The notes: generated from the sequence alone by a model not told the origin. DNA of 64,000 bases from Amoebophrya sp. A120 (GCA_905178155.1 CAJINV010000001.1:16395166-16459165); one strand, 5' to 3'. Shown: positions 12,716 to 26,246, numbered from the stretch's first letter. Program-made: numbers and translations.

Positions 12716-13546
12716 CTGCGAGAAATAAGTAGCGATTTCTGTACTTGTGCTGTTATGCAAATCGAGACAACATCTCTCAGTTGCAGTACTTACTCACACA
12801 ATGTTCCACTTCTGCCACCTCTGCAATTCGATGACGATGGGGTTCCATTTATCAACGATCCTATATCATTTGCAAAACGGCGCACACACAGAATTTGAAA
12901 ATTGAAAAAGCACGGCAACAGATCAGTGTTTAGAGAGCCTCGTTGTGTTCGTCAGAGATCGTCAAGCACAGAGACGGAACAATGCCTGAGCTAGAGCACA
13001 TTGAAAGTGCTTGGTCGATTTCGTCTCGTCGTGCTCGCAACCTCGATTTGCTTCCGATGCTCGCACTAGCCCTTCTCGTTCTGAGCGCCTGTTCCTTGTG
13101 GTGATTGCTGATATCTATGCTTCTTGGTTGTTTAAAACGATTACGATAAAGGTGACACCTCAACATGATTACAATGATTCAATCTCTTGCTCGTTAAAGG
13201 CGGAAGTTCTTGAAGGCAAGGTTTTTTTTGAAACATAAGCCTTTGTTTCTATTGAACCAGCACGTCGCTCGTCCTAGGAATAGACAACGCTAGAATTCTA
13301 CTCCGAATCAATCGGACGGGACGATAATCGAGCACCTGCTGTACTGCATAGTATCCGTCGAACCAACGACTCCCGCGAGAAACCTGCAGTGCGGCGACTT
13401 CGGTTGTGCCGAAGCGCTCATCGGGGGACTCCGCTTCCTCCAGCGGGCATAATGCGGCTGCAATCACTCTTCCCCCTGTGATTGTTTGCATGTTGAGGCA
13501 TCGATAACACGCCACGAACAAGCAGGAGTTCACAAGCACAGGCGAG
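12716..13546. other. Intergenic between two coiled-coil genes, no gene seen
   Basis: No supported coding frame. The 3' end approaching 13547 is less AT-rich and probably contains the 5' leader of the next gene. Confidence 0.45.
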
Positions 13547-16500
13547 ATGGCGGTGCAGCCCGCGGCGCACCTGAATCCGGACGTCTGCTTCGCAGTGCTC
13601 CATGAATGGGTGCGGCTGAGCATCGCCCCGAGCGCCACCTTTCAGCAGGTGAAGTCGGGAGAGCTGGCTCGCTACGTGTACAACCGACTTTCGGGGAAGA
13701 ACGCGGCTAGCCTGAAGGACTTGTGCTACGAGCTCGGTGACCAGGAAAATGTGCCGCGGGAAGCCGATTCCGAGGAGGAACGCAGTGCGAAAATCTTGCA
13801 GATTTGGAGCAACACGCTGAGCCTGGTGGTCACCGATTTCGACACGGAGGACGAGAAGTATTCCACCGAGGTACAGTCGTTGGACGACGAGAAACAGATC
13901 CTGTTGATGGACATGGTGGAGCCCTACCTCGAGAAGCAGGACGAGGAGAATCAAAATTACCAGGACGAGGAAAACGGAGATAACGAAATGGGAATACCGA
14001 TCCCACCACCAAAATTGCAGGCACAGGTGGTTCACACAAACACCTCCACGTCGACCACTGCTGTGGCAGACAACACGGGCAGGAATAATGGAAGAGAACC
14101 GGAGGACTTGCCCGACTTCGCGACTCCGGTGTCGGATTCCCACCGCATGCAGGTCTGCGGCGGTGCCGGGGTACTAGACAAAGAGATCAAAGCAACCGGC
14201 TTCTTTCGGGACGGCACAGAAGATCGCAAGAAGCAGCACGGCGGCGGGGGAGTGTTCAATCACGCCCCATTCGGTGATAATCAGGGAGCAGCAGGCTCTT
14301 GCCAGGACGAAGTCATGAGCGACCGCATTGGCGAGACCAATTTCGCAGGTCCGAGAACGTCTCCCAGAAGTAGGACGGCTACTTCCGGTTACAACAAGTT
14401 CCTCCAGCAACGCGACGAATTCGACGCCGGGCCACGAATGGCCGCCGGTGGCGTCCTTGTGGGAAATCAGCCGTCTGCTTCTTCGAAGTCCCCGCGAGCG
14501 CTTGTTCCCAGTCCGCATAGTACAAATTTGGCGACCGCGGAGGGCTCCGGATCCGCCACCGCACGGGAGCCGGCGCAGCAGCGGGCGAGCTTGAAGGAGA
14601 GGGACCTGCAAATCCAGTCGCTGCAAGCGGAGGTTGCGCGGCTAAAGAAGGACACCGCCGGGCGGACGCAAGCCGCCAACCTACTGATGGACGCGGAGTT
14701 TGACGGAGCCATTGAACGGCAGGAGCTAGCGCGCAATCTGCAGAGCGCCAAGGAAAAAATCAAATCCCTCGAGGACAAGTACATCGCCCTGGAAAAGGTG
14801 AACGCAACGCAGCTGGAAAAGCTGCAGGACCTTGACCGGCTGCGCGAAGTGGGCGAAGAAGCGGCTGCGAGCAAGAGAAAAGTGGAAAACTTGAACGCCA
14901 AGGTAGCGGAGCTCAATGCCGAAAGAGCGCAGTTTTTGACCGACCGACACAGGATTAAGCAGCTGGAAGTCGTATTGCATTGCTTTTTTCGTCGGCATTA
15001 ACTAGTGTTTGCATCAACGTTTAAGACTTGCATTTGGGGTGCTGAGCTTTCTCCTTCATAAAAAAGATCGAAATCAGCCACAAATAAAAGAGGATCTGAA
15101 CGCAATTGACATTGATAAACAGGAACTGCAAACGCTGTCGCAGGAGTATCAGAAGCTGCAGGAAAATGAAAAGATCGCGGACACCTTGCGGGAGAAAAAT
15201 GCTCATTCGCAGTCTACCGTCGCGCGATTGGAGGAACAGATACGGGCACTCGAGCAAAAGGCGAGAGACGCAGCGGAAGCGGCAGACCAAATGAAGCAGA
15301 TTAATGAGGAGACCACAGGAAGTACAAATAGAGCTCAATTTGTTACTTGTTGTTTCTTTTTTCGCATAGAAACGCAGCATCTCTAGCTTACGCGAACCTG
15401 AAGATGTCGTGTGAGCTTTCATATCACCTTGCAGAGACGCAGTGATGCTTTGTGAAAAATTTTCAAATTCGCCCTAGGTGTCCGCATGCTGCAATCAAGC
15501 AAGGAAGAGGAGTTGTTCGCCGCCGAAGGTCGGCGTCGCGAAGCCCTGGCGGAGCAGCGCGCGCGCTTCGAGGCGGACATCCGAAAGTTGGAGGAAAAAC
15601 TGAAGACCGTCGAGAAGGAGCACGCGGAGGAGGTGCAGCGCCTCGAGCAAAGCCACGTTGGGGAGCGGGACGCACTGAAGGACCATTTGGAAAAAAAGGA
15701 GAGTCTCATTCTCGAGCGGAAGCAGGCACTGTTGGACGCCGAAAACCACCATGCGCAGGAGATTCGGCGGCTGCAGACGGAACACCTGCAAGCTTGTGAT
15801 CGCCTTCGGAATGACCTAGGAAGAGACCAATCAAGCTCAGTAATTTTATACTCTTTGTTCCGCCGCACTGGCACACGTGCTTGAGAAACCTTATTTGTTC
15901 ACTAGTGTACTGTATTCTGTTTCTGCATCTGCTCTGTGAGTCTGACAACCGTTAACGTATCTCTTTCCCACAGGAAACGCGACTCCGCGAAGAGCTTGAA
16001 GAACGGCATGCGAAGGCGCTGAAGATCGCGGAGGACGGATTTGCGGCCGACCGTAGCCGTTTGGAAAAGCGCATAAAAGCCTTGGAGGAAAACATTGAAG
16101 CAGTCACAGCTGATCTGCAGGCCGAGCGGCGGAACCGAGCTCGCGAGGTGGACGAATTGCGCAATGAGGGCGACAAAAGCGAAAAGGAATTGATTGCGAC
16201 TTGGCAACAACGGGTTGACGATGCCAACCAGCGGCTGGAGAACGAGCAGGAGCGCATGCGGCAGGCGGAGAAAAACGTGGAACAGAAATGGAACGAACAA
16301 TGCATGAACCTGCGCAACCAGTACGCGCAGGATCTAGCAACCAATATAGCCGCGGCTCGCACGGAATGGGTGGAAAAAGAACGCAGCTTCAAGACGGAGG
16401 CGCAAGAAATTGTGGCCAAGGCCGAGGCCGAGTACCGGCGCTTGAAAGACGAAAACGAGAGGACTAAAGGTGAACTCACGGCGCAGCTGACAGCCGCGCT

Positions 16501-18256
16501 GGCGGAGGTGGAAAAAGTAAAACAGGAGCAGCACAACGAGCGCGACAAGCTGGTACTGAAACACCAACGCGATGCGCAAGATAATCGCAGTAAAGCGGAA
16601 GAAGTGCTCAAAGATCTAAAGGAGAGGCACCAAAAGGAGCTGGAAAGCCAGAAGAAGCAGCTAGAAAGCGAGCTGGGGAACCGGCAGCGCGTCGAAGTCG
16701 AGAAAGCCCGGGATGCTGAAAACGAAAAAATGCAAGACCTCCGGAAACAGCACGAAATCGATGTTGCCGAGCTGGTGGAAACAATTCAGGGTCTGCGCAC
16801 CCAGCTGACCGAGAAGGACCAGCGTCTCGTGCAAGCGGAGGTATTTCTGAACTTTTTTTCTGTTTTACTTTCTTTCAGTGCCTCGACTGCCCACACCAAA
16901 AGATTTAGATTGAAGTCGATCACTATGACTGATGGCATACATCTTTGCGCGAGTGAATTGAACCTGAAAGTAGAAACAAGAACTTACAAAACAGAAAGAG
17001 CATGCAGAGACGCGGAATTCGTTGGAGTTGCAGCAGAGCGAGGCGAGCAACAGTGCGTTTACCACGCTGCGAAGCAAGTGCGACTCTCTGAAAGAGGAGC
17101 TGAGTCAGAAGAAGGACGAAAACGCGCAACTCCAGCTGGATAACGAGGAGGCCAATCTGAAACTGAAGTGCGTCATGGAAACTAGTCAGAAGGAGAAGCA
17201 GCAGCTTCTAGCGGAAAGGGAGGACCTGGCGAGCAGACTCGCACACGCCGACGAGAAGGTTCTCCAGACCGAGGCACGGTGCCGACTGCAGCGGGAGCAG
17301 GCGCACGCGGCGAAGCACGGCATTCAAAGCATGCAGGTGTTGGACACGCTGCGCGGCCGGCAGCTCGCGGAGGCGCAAAGTGGCGCCACGGACTGGCAGG
17401 AAAAGTATCGAACCCTGCATGAGGCCTTTAAGGAGCTGTCCACTGCGTTCGAGCAAGACAAGGCCGCGCGGGAACGGCCTGCTCAGTTGGGCGACGTGGC
17501 TGCCATCAACCACGACCTGCTCGAGGAAAACATTCGGCTGAAAAAAGAAAAGAAAGATGTGGTATCGAGTGTTTTGGAAACGTGATGCGATTCACCTATT
17601 TTTCGTGGCTTCTAGTACCTTTTGATGCTTCGAAATTTTGCAACTTACACAAGACCTGGATTCCGAACCTCCGCAGCAGAAGTTTTCGAGTTTTTTGTTG
17701 CCCAAAAAATCTTCAGCTTGTGCGGCACGCCGCGCAGCTCCGGTCCCTTGGCGTGGCAGCGACAACAACTCCCGCGAGCGGAGCGAACACGCAGCTCCTT
17801 GAGGAACCGGACGACAAAACAAACCCAGCCGCCATGGATTGCGACGTTGCGGCGACCGGCTCTGCACCTGAAGGCACTTCTTCCGCTGCTCCGCGTGGTC
17901 GCAGTACTGCTGCGTCTAAAAATCTTCCCGGAAGTAGTGGATCTTCGTCCAGCGCCGGCGGAACTGGTTCCATCCTCAAAACAAACAAGGTCGTCGCGCT
18001 TTCCTCGAACACCGGCGGCGCGGACCTGCAAGAGCGAGAAATAAACAGCCACCAATACGAGTTCGAGCAGAAGGACGTGCCGAAGGTTTTGGAAGAGAAA
18101 AACTCACATAACGATATGCTCGGCTATCCGCCACGCGGCCTTCCGGTCAAGCGCGAACTCGGGGCTCACGAACGCACCGACAGTGCAGAAAAGAGGATGA
18201 AAATGACCACCGGTGCGCACAAAGAGGATGGCCAAGGACAGTGCGCGCAGCAATGA
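13547..18256 (+). CDS. Long coiled-coil protein B, about 1329 aa
   Basis: Exons are 13547-14971, 15078-15321, 15478-15839, 15974-16840, about 17010-17561 and 17717-18256; the sum closes in frame. All introns can be read as GT-AG. Residues 1-130 form a compact, non-repetitive domain (MAVQPAAHLNPDVCF...) with an acidic end. Residues 130-330 are low complexity. From about 340 to 1150 there is continuous coiled coil. The last 180 residues are Ser/Thr/Ala-rich and disordered, and near the end is a basic patch (EKRMKM) that could act in nuclear localisation. The small N-terminal domain in front of a long coiled coil recalls the layout of Hook or NuMA-like adaptors, but I cannot identify it by sequence. 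Protein A lies just upstream with a similar Ser-rich plus coiled-coil layout. Confidence 0.83.
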
Positions 18257-19688
18257 CTCCTTATTCATTATCCTTTCTTCTTACCACCAAAAGTTATGCA
18301 AACTCTTACATAGACTTTACTTTTCGTTGAGAACCAAAAATGTCTTGTAATCAAAAAGCTCAAATTGATTATTCTTGTTTTTCCGAAATTGTAATTACGT
18401 GCTTCTAGAATTTAACTCAATCGTAGTCTCTCTTGTGATCATTCTAGTAAGTCTATGTTTCTGGAGTTGGTTGCTGCAGCGGACGGCCTGTCTGCCAGCA
18501 GCACTCTCCAAGCTGCAAATTTAGGTATCATTTTCTTGTTCCAAAATCAACTAAACTAAAACCTCAACGTTACTTTACTCATTAAACATTGTCAGCTTAC
18601 GCCTGCCCGGTGTTAAGACCCAAAAATCAATCTAATCGCGTGTTGCAAGACTTTAATCACCATCGCATTGGTGGCCATTGGTACGTTTATTCGCGCAGAC
18701 ATTTTGAGTGCTCCGACCCTCCGGTACGCAGGAGGACATGCAGTATTTGCAATCGTAGATGTTGGCTTACGTAGTAGCAATCGAATCTTCTGGTTGACGT
18801 CTTCAGCGCCGTATTGTAAAGAAAAATAAGGACCAGTGAATCAATTAGCGCAGTAAAGACGAAAAAGCAACTGTTTGCATTGAAATGATTCTGTTCGCAC
18901 AGAGATCCGCATGTTATTTTTCTTCGGATCACTCAAAGCGAAGGCGAACACGCTTTCGCTACTGCAGATGCAAGCTGGGGATCACGAAGTGAGTACAGTC
19001 TTGCTTGACCACAATATTAAGTTGCTGCGCGATCATTCTGTATAACACAGAGAATCTCAATCTTCCAACTCTAATGCCTTCCTTCCTTCTTAATTCTTCT
19101 CTGCTTTTCGTTCTGCATAGCAAGCTCCATTCCACAGGCAGTTTCTTACGTGCAAGGAAAACGCGATGTTTTAGATTTCTAAAAGCGATGTAGTATTTTT
19201 GTTTTTGTTTACTTCAAATGCAATTAAGATCGATCTGCACCCTGTCGGCAAACGGGGTGCAGGTTTAGGCCGGTGCTTAAGGCGATAGGTGAAGACGTAC
19301 ACCACCAGCAGACCGCAAGAGCCCAAACATGAAAAAACTCGCTCTCATTTTCGCTTATGCTTTTTCCTATGCAAATCTGTCACGCTATCTTGCCTCTCTG
19401 CACACAACTGACATCTCTTGCTTCTCGCTCTTGCCCTTTTTCACAATCACTTCCCGTTCCATTCCACAGGCCGAAGTTCATGAGCAAGGAGTTTTGATCT
19501 AAAAGCCGTATCAGATATAGATTAGCTATGTTTTTGTTGTTGTTTTAGTTTACTTCATATGCAGAATTGATGTATTTCTATCAAATCTCTATTCCAACTC
19601 TAAGTCGGATCCATTCAAATTTATGTTGTCGTGTAACCCTTTATTTGACTTCGGTGAGAAACATTACTAACGTTGACTTACGACTCCC
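18257..19688. other. 1.4 kb intergenic with a weak internal duplication
   Basis: No gene is supported. Two segments, around 19060-19220 and 19420-19580, share the order pyrimidine run, CATTCCACAGGC, then TTTACTTCA[A/T]ATGCA. This looks like an old degenerate direct duplication. Confidence 0.4.
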
Positions 19689-22600
19689 ATGATGCCGTCG
19701 TCTTCCTCGTCATCGTCCTCAGCCCTCATGAAGCGGCCACGCCCCCAATTCAATGACATATTTTCCGACCCATTCTTCAACGACGAGACTGCGGGCGCAC
19801 CCAAGCGACACAAAACCATCGGGGAACAGCTTCGCCGCCCCGAGCGGTGGATTTTCCCGGGAAGAAGGGACCCGCGCGTGGAAACCGAAAAGGGCAGCCA
19901 CGACTTCGAAGCAGCCCGGGATGGTTATCATGCGAGTGATGCCAAGGGAGAAGTGCTCGCGCGCTACGGTTTCAACCTCGCGCTACGATGCCACCCGCAT
20001 CCCTGCGCCATCTCGGAGACCCGCACCACGCACGTGGCGATTCCGGAGGACTTCGAGCTGCGTGTCCCTCGGGAATTGATGGAGCGCGGGGTTTTGTCGT
20101 CCACACAGATCGAGACCATCACCCTAGCGGCGCTACGGACGGCGGACGTAAAGGCGCCCGCGAGCACTGCTGTCGTGCTGTCCAACGGGAGCGACGCGGG
20201 CAATAAAGTTATGGTTTGTGTGATGAGGAGGCAACACGGGCCTAGCGAAGCGGCCCGGGGTGCCGAGGAGGGAACACAAAGCGGATTTTTATATAAATAG
20301 TATGCTCTGCCTCCGTCTGTCGCCACGGTCCCGGGAAGACCTTAAACTCGAGGCCATTCAGTTCACATTTTCAAGCTTTCATCTAGGCCTGCTGCCGTTT
20401 CGACACTCTTCACTTCAATCTTTCAGCTCGTCCAGCCTGGCTGGCCAACAATGTACCGCCCGTTTTCATGGCTGGCCAATGTACTGGCTGGTATCGGTTT
20501 CTGCCCGTTTTTCAGGGTATCAGTTTCTGCCCGTTTCAGGGTATCAGCTCCTGCCCGTTTCAGGGTGTCAGTTTCTGCCCGTTTCAGGGTATCAGTTTGT
20601 TTCTGCCCGTTGCAGGGCATCATTTTGTTTCTGCCCGTTATCAGGGTATCAGTTTCTGCCCGTTTCCGGGTATCAGTTTCTGCCCGTTTCAGGGTGTCAG
20701 TTTCTGCCCGTTTCAGGGTATCAGTTTGTTTCTGCCCGTTGCAGGGCATCAGCTTGTTTCTGCCCGTTTCAGGGTGTGAGTTTCTACCCGTTTCGGGGTA
20801 TCAGTTTCTGCCCGTTTCAGGGTGTCAGTTCCTGCCCGTTTCAGGGTATCAGTTTGCTTTTGCCCGTTGCAGGGCATCAGTATGTTTCTACCCGTTTCAG
20901 GGTATGAGTTTTCTACCCTTTTCAGGGCATTAGTTTGTTTTTGCCCGTTTCAGGGTATCAGTTTCATCTGCCCTTTTCAGGGTATAGACTTCTGCCTGCT
21001 TCAGGGTTATCACTCAGTTTCCGCTCGTCTCAGGGACCGACCTCTGCCCATTTCAGGGTATTGGCTTGTGCTCGCGTGAGGATATCTTTTTCGGCCCGTT
21101 TCTGGGGCCAGTTTTCTGCCCGAGTCAGGGTATCGTATCGGGCTTCTGTTCATCTTGTCGGGCTTGGGGAGCGCCTTCTGTTCATCTTGTCGGGCTTGCA
21201 GTAGCCGCACACAAATGCGCTACGTCTTTCAATGCCTTCCGAAGCCCCTTGCGATTGCTGACGCTGGCCTGCTGCTAGTCTGTAAATGTATCAATGGTCA
21301 AACTACCCCCCCTGCGGGCGTCTGAACTCGAGCCATTGGCAAGGCTCTACGGTACGAGTCTGCTTGCGTCTGCTCACCAGGCAGTATGAAAGACGCCTGG
21401 CGGATTCTCTTCACGTTCGATACTCGTCACGACGCCGGCCTCTGTGTGGGTCCTGTGTTTGCTGCTGCGGCACAAATACGGCGACCACCATTGGATGGTG
21501 TAGTGACAGCTCGTTCGCATTCCTCGTCTGCGCCGGCCTCAACATTTTCCACGCGGATCGTGTTGCGCAGCGAAGGTTTTTGCAGCATAGTGCAACACCT
21601 GCGCACTACATTTTGTTTCGTGTGGCCTGGGCTGTTCGATACTTTTGCCCTGAGGTTTTGAAGTTTCTTGCTTCGTGCCTGGTTCTATTGCCGTTGGTGG
21701 GCCTCGCTGCGGGCGCTTGCATCTAGTTGATGACCTTCGCGGAAATTGGGTATCTGCACCGTCTTGCCTGTTGATGTAGCGCCTGTGCGCCGTCTCTTGG
21801 AGGCCTGTTACCGACAGCATTCTTGTTGCTGTTCGTTCTATCACATTTCCTTTGGGTGTGTTTTTTTTTTTCAAGTTGTTAATGCTAGCATTCGCACACC
21901 CGTACCTGCGCTGACGCTGACCGAGGGCTTTATACACGTAGCCCGCGTCTGGTCCTGAAAAGCCCCTGTGGGTATTTCTGTCTCTCCCGTCGCCTGTGTG
22001 CAGATCATCAAATGGTCTTTCCTACCTTCATCTAGTGTCACACGGCTGCGGATGCGCTTGCCGCTTACCTGCTCCAGAGCCTGTTTCTCTTGTAAATTCT
22101 TTGGAAAGTTCCGTAGTGCGCGACGGGCCCTCAAATCTATTCCTCTTTTCTTTTTCTTTGTGCTTCTGTTGCTCCGTATTAAAGCGAAGTGATGCTTCTT
22201 TACTGCTATACATGTCGCAACCCGCGCTGTGGGCGCTCTTCGCTTTCATACTGCGCAACCTCGCACCAACGGGCCTCTCTTGCTCCGCCATCGGGGTTGT
22301 CAGCTTTTTCGGTCTGGCGACCCGCGTTCGCTAGCTCGGCCCGTTGTTGTCTCCGACAGATTATGTTATAAAGGCGCCCGCGAGCACTGCTGTCGTGCTG
22401 TCCAACGGGAGCGACGCGGGCAATAAACAAGTGGGTAAGCACAAGGGGCCGCTACAGATACAGCAAAAGTTACCTGCGACCGACACCCCGCGAGACAAAA
22501 ACTACACCAAAGGCTTTTTAATTGGCGAGGGCACGGGCTGCGGTAAAGGCCGCATGATTGTCGGAGTGATGCTGCACTACTGGAATCACGGACACCGGAG

Positions 22601-25600
22601 GCACGTGTGGGTCAGCAAGAACCTGCCACTGTACCAGGACGCGCTTCGGGACATGAAAGACATGCAGGCCCCGGAGCAAATGCGATTGATCCCAGCGGCC
22701 GAGTTCCGACGCATCCAGCGTAATCATGACTGTGGCGATGGTGTGGTGTTTGTGAGTTACCAATGGCTCACGAAGAAGGACAACAAGGTACTCCTTTCTG
22801 AATGGTTCAACAGGAATCACAGGCACTCCGGCGGAGCTAGTGCGAAGGGGGCGCAGTCCAACCAGCCGTCTTCAAAAGCAGCTTCCGGGAGCTCCTTGCT
22901 CGACCCTTCGAAAGGCGCCCGGGAAACGATACTTCCCTCGCAAGACGAACAAGGAACTTTTTTTGGCCGCGGCGTCCTCGCCTTTGATGAGGGTCACGCA
23001 GCGAAAAACTTACGCCTTCAATACCTGGGAACAAGCGAGATAGACGAGTTGCGGAGTTCGAAGAATGGTACGGATTTCTGTCGCTGAAAAGCTCCTTTGA
23101 CGAGGACACGAAAACCAAATTATTTTTTGTACGCGTATGATTCAACGACGACATGCATGATAATGCTTCATAATCATTTTCCCTAAGGTATTGCGGTGTA
23201 CGAAATCCAGATGTCTCTGCTGCAGGGCGCGCGGGTGTTATACGTGTCTGCAACGGCAGCGACAGAGGTGCATGATCTGGCCTACATGCCGCGACTCGGG
23301 GCCTGGGACAACGCAGGCTTCAACACGTTGACCAACCTGCTCGACGGCCAGGGCCTGCCGGCGATGCAAGCGTTGAACTGGCAGCTTCGTGCGAGCGGCG
23401 CGGCGAGCTTCCGTCGGCTCAGCCTGGATGGAATTAACTTCGACCTCGTTGGCGCCGACGGGGCAGCGGGAACCACCTTGTCGAGAGAGTTGTATGGCAA
23501 GTGCGTGACCCTGATCGAAGACACCTGGAGCCTGTTTCTGCTGTTTTTCCAGGCGAATTCCGAGGCGTACGTGGCTAAGGCCATGCACCGCAACCCGATG
23601 CGGTTCCGGTTGCTGAAGGAGGGCTTTGCGGAGGTGCTGCTGACGGAGTACAAGGCGATGTGGGCCGGCTGCAAGCAACGGTTCTGGAAGCAGTTCGTCG
23701 TGTGCGACAAGCTGCCCACCGCGGTTGCCCTGGCAAAGAGGCTGCTTGCGGAAAAGAAGCAGGTGGTCATTTCCCTGTGGGCCACGGGGGAGGCCGCCGC
23801 TGAAACGGCGCGACAGCTGCTAGCGTCGTCTTCCTCGGGGGAGGGAGGCGCAACCGAAGACGAGGTAGATGACGACGCAGCTTCTTCGCGGCCCAGTCTA
23901 CCCGCCGATGACGAGGAGGACGACGGGTTTCTGGAGGCTTTTCAAGACCCCACCCGACCCTTTTCTCTCTGCGAGGCCGCGATGTGCAACTTTCTGCGCA
24001 ACCATTGCTTCGATTCCTTCGATTTGGAAACGGGAGAGTCCGGGTTGATAAACGAGCAAAACGTCCGGAGTCAGAAGGACCTGATGGAAAGGTGGCGGGC
24101 CTTACAGCTTCCGCAGAACGCACTGGACCAGATCGTCAACGAGTTCGGTCCCGACAATATAGCGGAAATCTCTGGTCGCCGGCGGCGCTTCATCAAGCAA
24201 CTCGACGCGGATGGGGAGAGGATTGTGTACAGGCGCGAAGAGCGCGCCGCTCCTGACCAAGCAAACCTTAGCGGCATTAAGGAATTCCAGGATGGCACGA
24301 GGAAAATCGCAACTATCACGGATGCCGGCTCCACGGGTGTCTCTTTGCACGCAGCGGGCCGAGATGCCGCTCCGCGACACATGATCATTCTCGAATTTCC
24401 CTGGGCGGCCGATAAGTTTACGCAACAAATCGGACGCATTCACCGCTCTGGCCAGAATAGGCTGCCGTCGTACACGCTGGTGAAGTCGCAGTACGCTATC
24501 GTGGATGCGCGGTTCGTTTCGGCGCTCGCGCGGCGGGCAAAGTCGCTGGGAGCCATCACGAGGGGACAAACTGAATTCGGTCCGTCCAAGCTGGATGCGC
24601 TGCTGGAGGAGAACAACTTTGCACACGAATTTGGCGAACGCGCGGTAGAGAAGTTGGTTGAGGAGCTAAAAGGCACGTACCCGGATATGAAGCAGTCCTG
24701 CGACGTGAGATCCAAGCCGGGAAATAGGGCGAGAAGCAGGGTGACCCGATTTTTCAACATGTTGCCCTCCTACCCACTCACGGAACAGGAGGAAATTTAT
24801 CAGCGCTTTCTGGCGATCCTGGCATCGCTCGAGTCCGCCCCGATGCTGAACCACGACGGCACAAAAACGCTCACGTCGCCGAAGAAATGCAAAAACCAAG
24901 TTGCGGATCTATCACCCCCGCGGCCACTGGCTGCGGCCCAGAGCAGCAGCAGTGGCGAGAGTGACCTAGAAAAGGTCCGCGCAGATCTTGCGAAAAAGAG
25001 CAAGGGCGTCCTGAAAATTAAACGACGGGAAAGAGTGGCAGAGGAACTTGCTCCATTAAGCTATGTCGCTTCAGTAGTTTGCGATGAACCCCTGCTGGAA
25101 CAAGCGCCGGACTTCAAACTTGGGGGAGAACACGCCCAACAACCCGCAGAGAAGAACCCGTCCCCTGTCACACCTCCAAATAAGCCTGATGCTGCGGCCG
25201 CGCCGTCACAACTTCGCGCACCGGATCTCAGTGCGTTGATCCAGGGTGCCACGACCATTTTTACAAAAAGTGACGCGCCACACGCCTACTGGTCTGAAAG
25301 CAAGAATAACGAGACCGGGGCGACGGTGTACGAGGCAAAGTTGCTCTGCGGCTGTTTTCTTCCATTTTTCGTCGACATCTACCGCGCCCTCTGCGAAATC
25401 CCGAATTTTGAAGTGCGGTATTGCCGCTTTCGCGACACGGTCACCACCGGCGCCACGCACTGCTACGAGTACGGACTTCTGCTGCCCACCTCGTGGACCC
25501 TGGATACGGTACGAGGCGTGATGGAAACCGCAAAGAGCCGGAAGACGGGCGTGGTCGAGGAGAAGTTGGCGGGCACGCGGGCGCACCGCGCCCGGATGGA

Positions 25601-26246
25601 CGGCGACCAGAAGCAACTGCTCTCCGCAGAGCTGGACGGCATCAAGCAGGCCGGGGGTCTATTCATTGAAGAGGACTTAGTTGAGATTCTGGAGGCGGAC
25701 GGAAAAACAGTGGACTCTGCGTACGTGGGGATAACCTGCAAGGTCGTGCAGGGATCTACGCCCGGGAACTGGAGCAGTCCGATCAAGGTGCGGATTGGGA
25801 ACCTGAGCGCCGATGGCTCGGTGCCGATGGCGGTGGACAAATCGCCAAAGATGCTGCGACTCTGCAGGAACGGCTTTGGCGAGAGGCTCGGGACAAGAGC
25901 AGCTGCCGCCGGTGGGAATGGCCTTACTGCCAAACAGCCGGATTTTGTGGCGAAGGCGCCGCGCGGAGTGAGTGCGGTGCTGTTCACTCCGCTGAACGTG
26001 CGCTTCTTCCGTGTGGTGCAAACGCTTTGCTACAGGGAGCAAGACCTGAAAAACAACCCACCCGTGATAACGAACCAAATCTGGAAGCAGCTGATGGAGT
26101 CTGATCAGTACTTTGAAGGCCGCACCGCGGACCAGATGCGACAGACGTGGCGGACAATCTCCAAGATAGAGGCAAAAACGAATAATTGGGAAAAATTTTG
26201 TCTGCAGAAATCCAGACCTGGACTGAAGGCCAGTATCAAAACGTGA
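19689..26246 (+). CDS. sno: Strawberry-notch family helicase-like protein, about 1405 aa
   Basis: A nuclear DExH-type ATPase related to SNF2 enzymes; animal strawberry notch (SBNO) proteins act as transcriptional co-regulators. Exons are 19689-20207, 22428-23067 and 23188-26246, in frame throughout. The N-terminus is Ser-rich with basic patches. Visible motifs are a Walker A-like GEGTGCGKGR, a DExH box DEGHAAKN (DECH in animal relatives), and in the second RecA half STGVSLHA and QQIGRIHRSGQ, the motif V and VI signatures. The acidic loop of about 30 residues near 23840-23930 and the C-terminal region after about 24900 are lineage-specific. Intron 2 (23068-23187) is GT-AG. Intron 1 is a 2.2 kb insert between two identical 59-bp exon copies. 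Within that repeat the junction could be read as GC-AG, GTA AAG|GC to AAAG|GC. Confidence 0.92.
20149..22427. repeat. 59-bp exon duplication flanking a 2.2 kb intronic insert
   Basis: 20149-20207 and 22369-22427 are identical over 59 bp and encode the helicase segment APASTAVVLSNGSDAGNK. The sequence between them (20208-22368) must be removed for the helicase frame to continue. The two ends of the insert show degenerate inverted similarity: GAGGCAACACGGGCC near 20240, against the reverse strand near 22340-22360 (GAGACAACAACGGGCC). The insert contains a 24-bp tandem array and, at about 21135-21200, a further 25-bp motif (TTCTGTTCATCTTGTCGGGC core) repeated at least twice. Confidence 0.85.
20491..21066. 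repeat. 24-bp tandem repeat array (about 20 units)
   Basis: The unit is roughly GGTATCAGTTTCTGCCCG followed by TTTCAG. Variants include added TTTGTTTCTG segments and GTTGCAGGGCATC. Because 24 is a multiple of three, several frames stay open across it, and those long open frames are artefacts. Each unit begins with GGTATC and ends with TTTCAG, so it resembles a 23-nt GT...CAG intron. The array sits wholly inside helicase intron 1. Confidence 0.9.

Noticed and set aside
20260-20933. Three long overlapping open frames on + and one on - across the 24-bp repeats
   Set aside because: The period is divisible by three, so frames stay open automatically. The peptides are pure repeat, and the region lies in a helicase intron.
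20491-21066. CRISPR-like array
   Set aside because: Units are contiguous with no unique spacers, in an intron of a eukaryotic gene.
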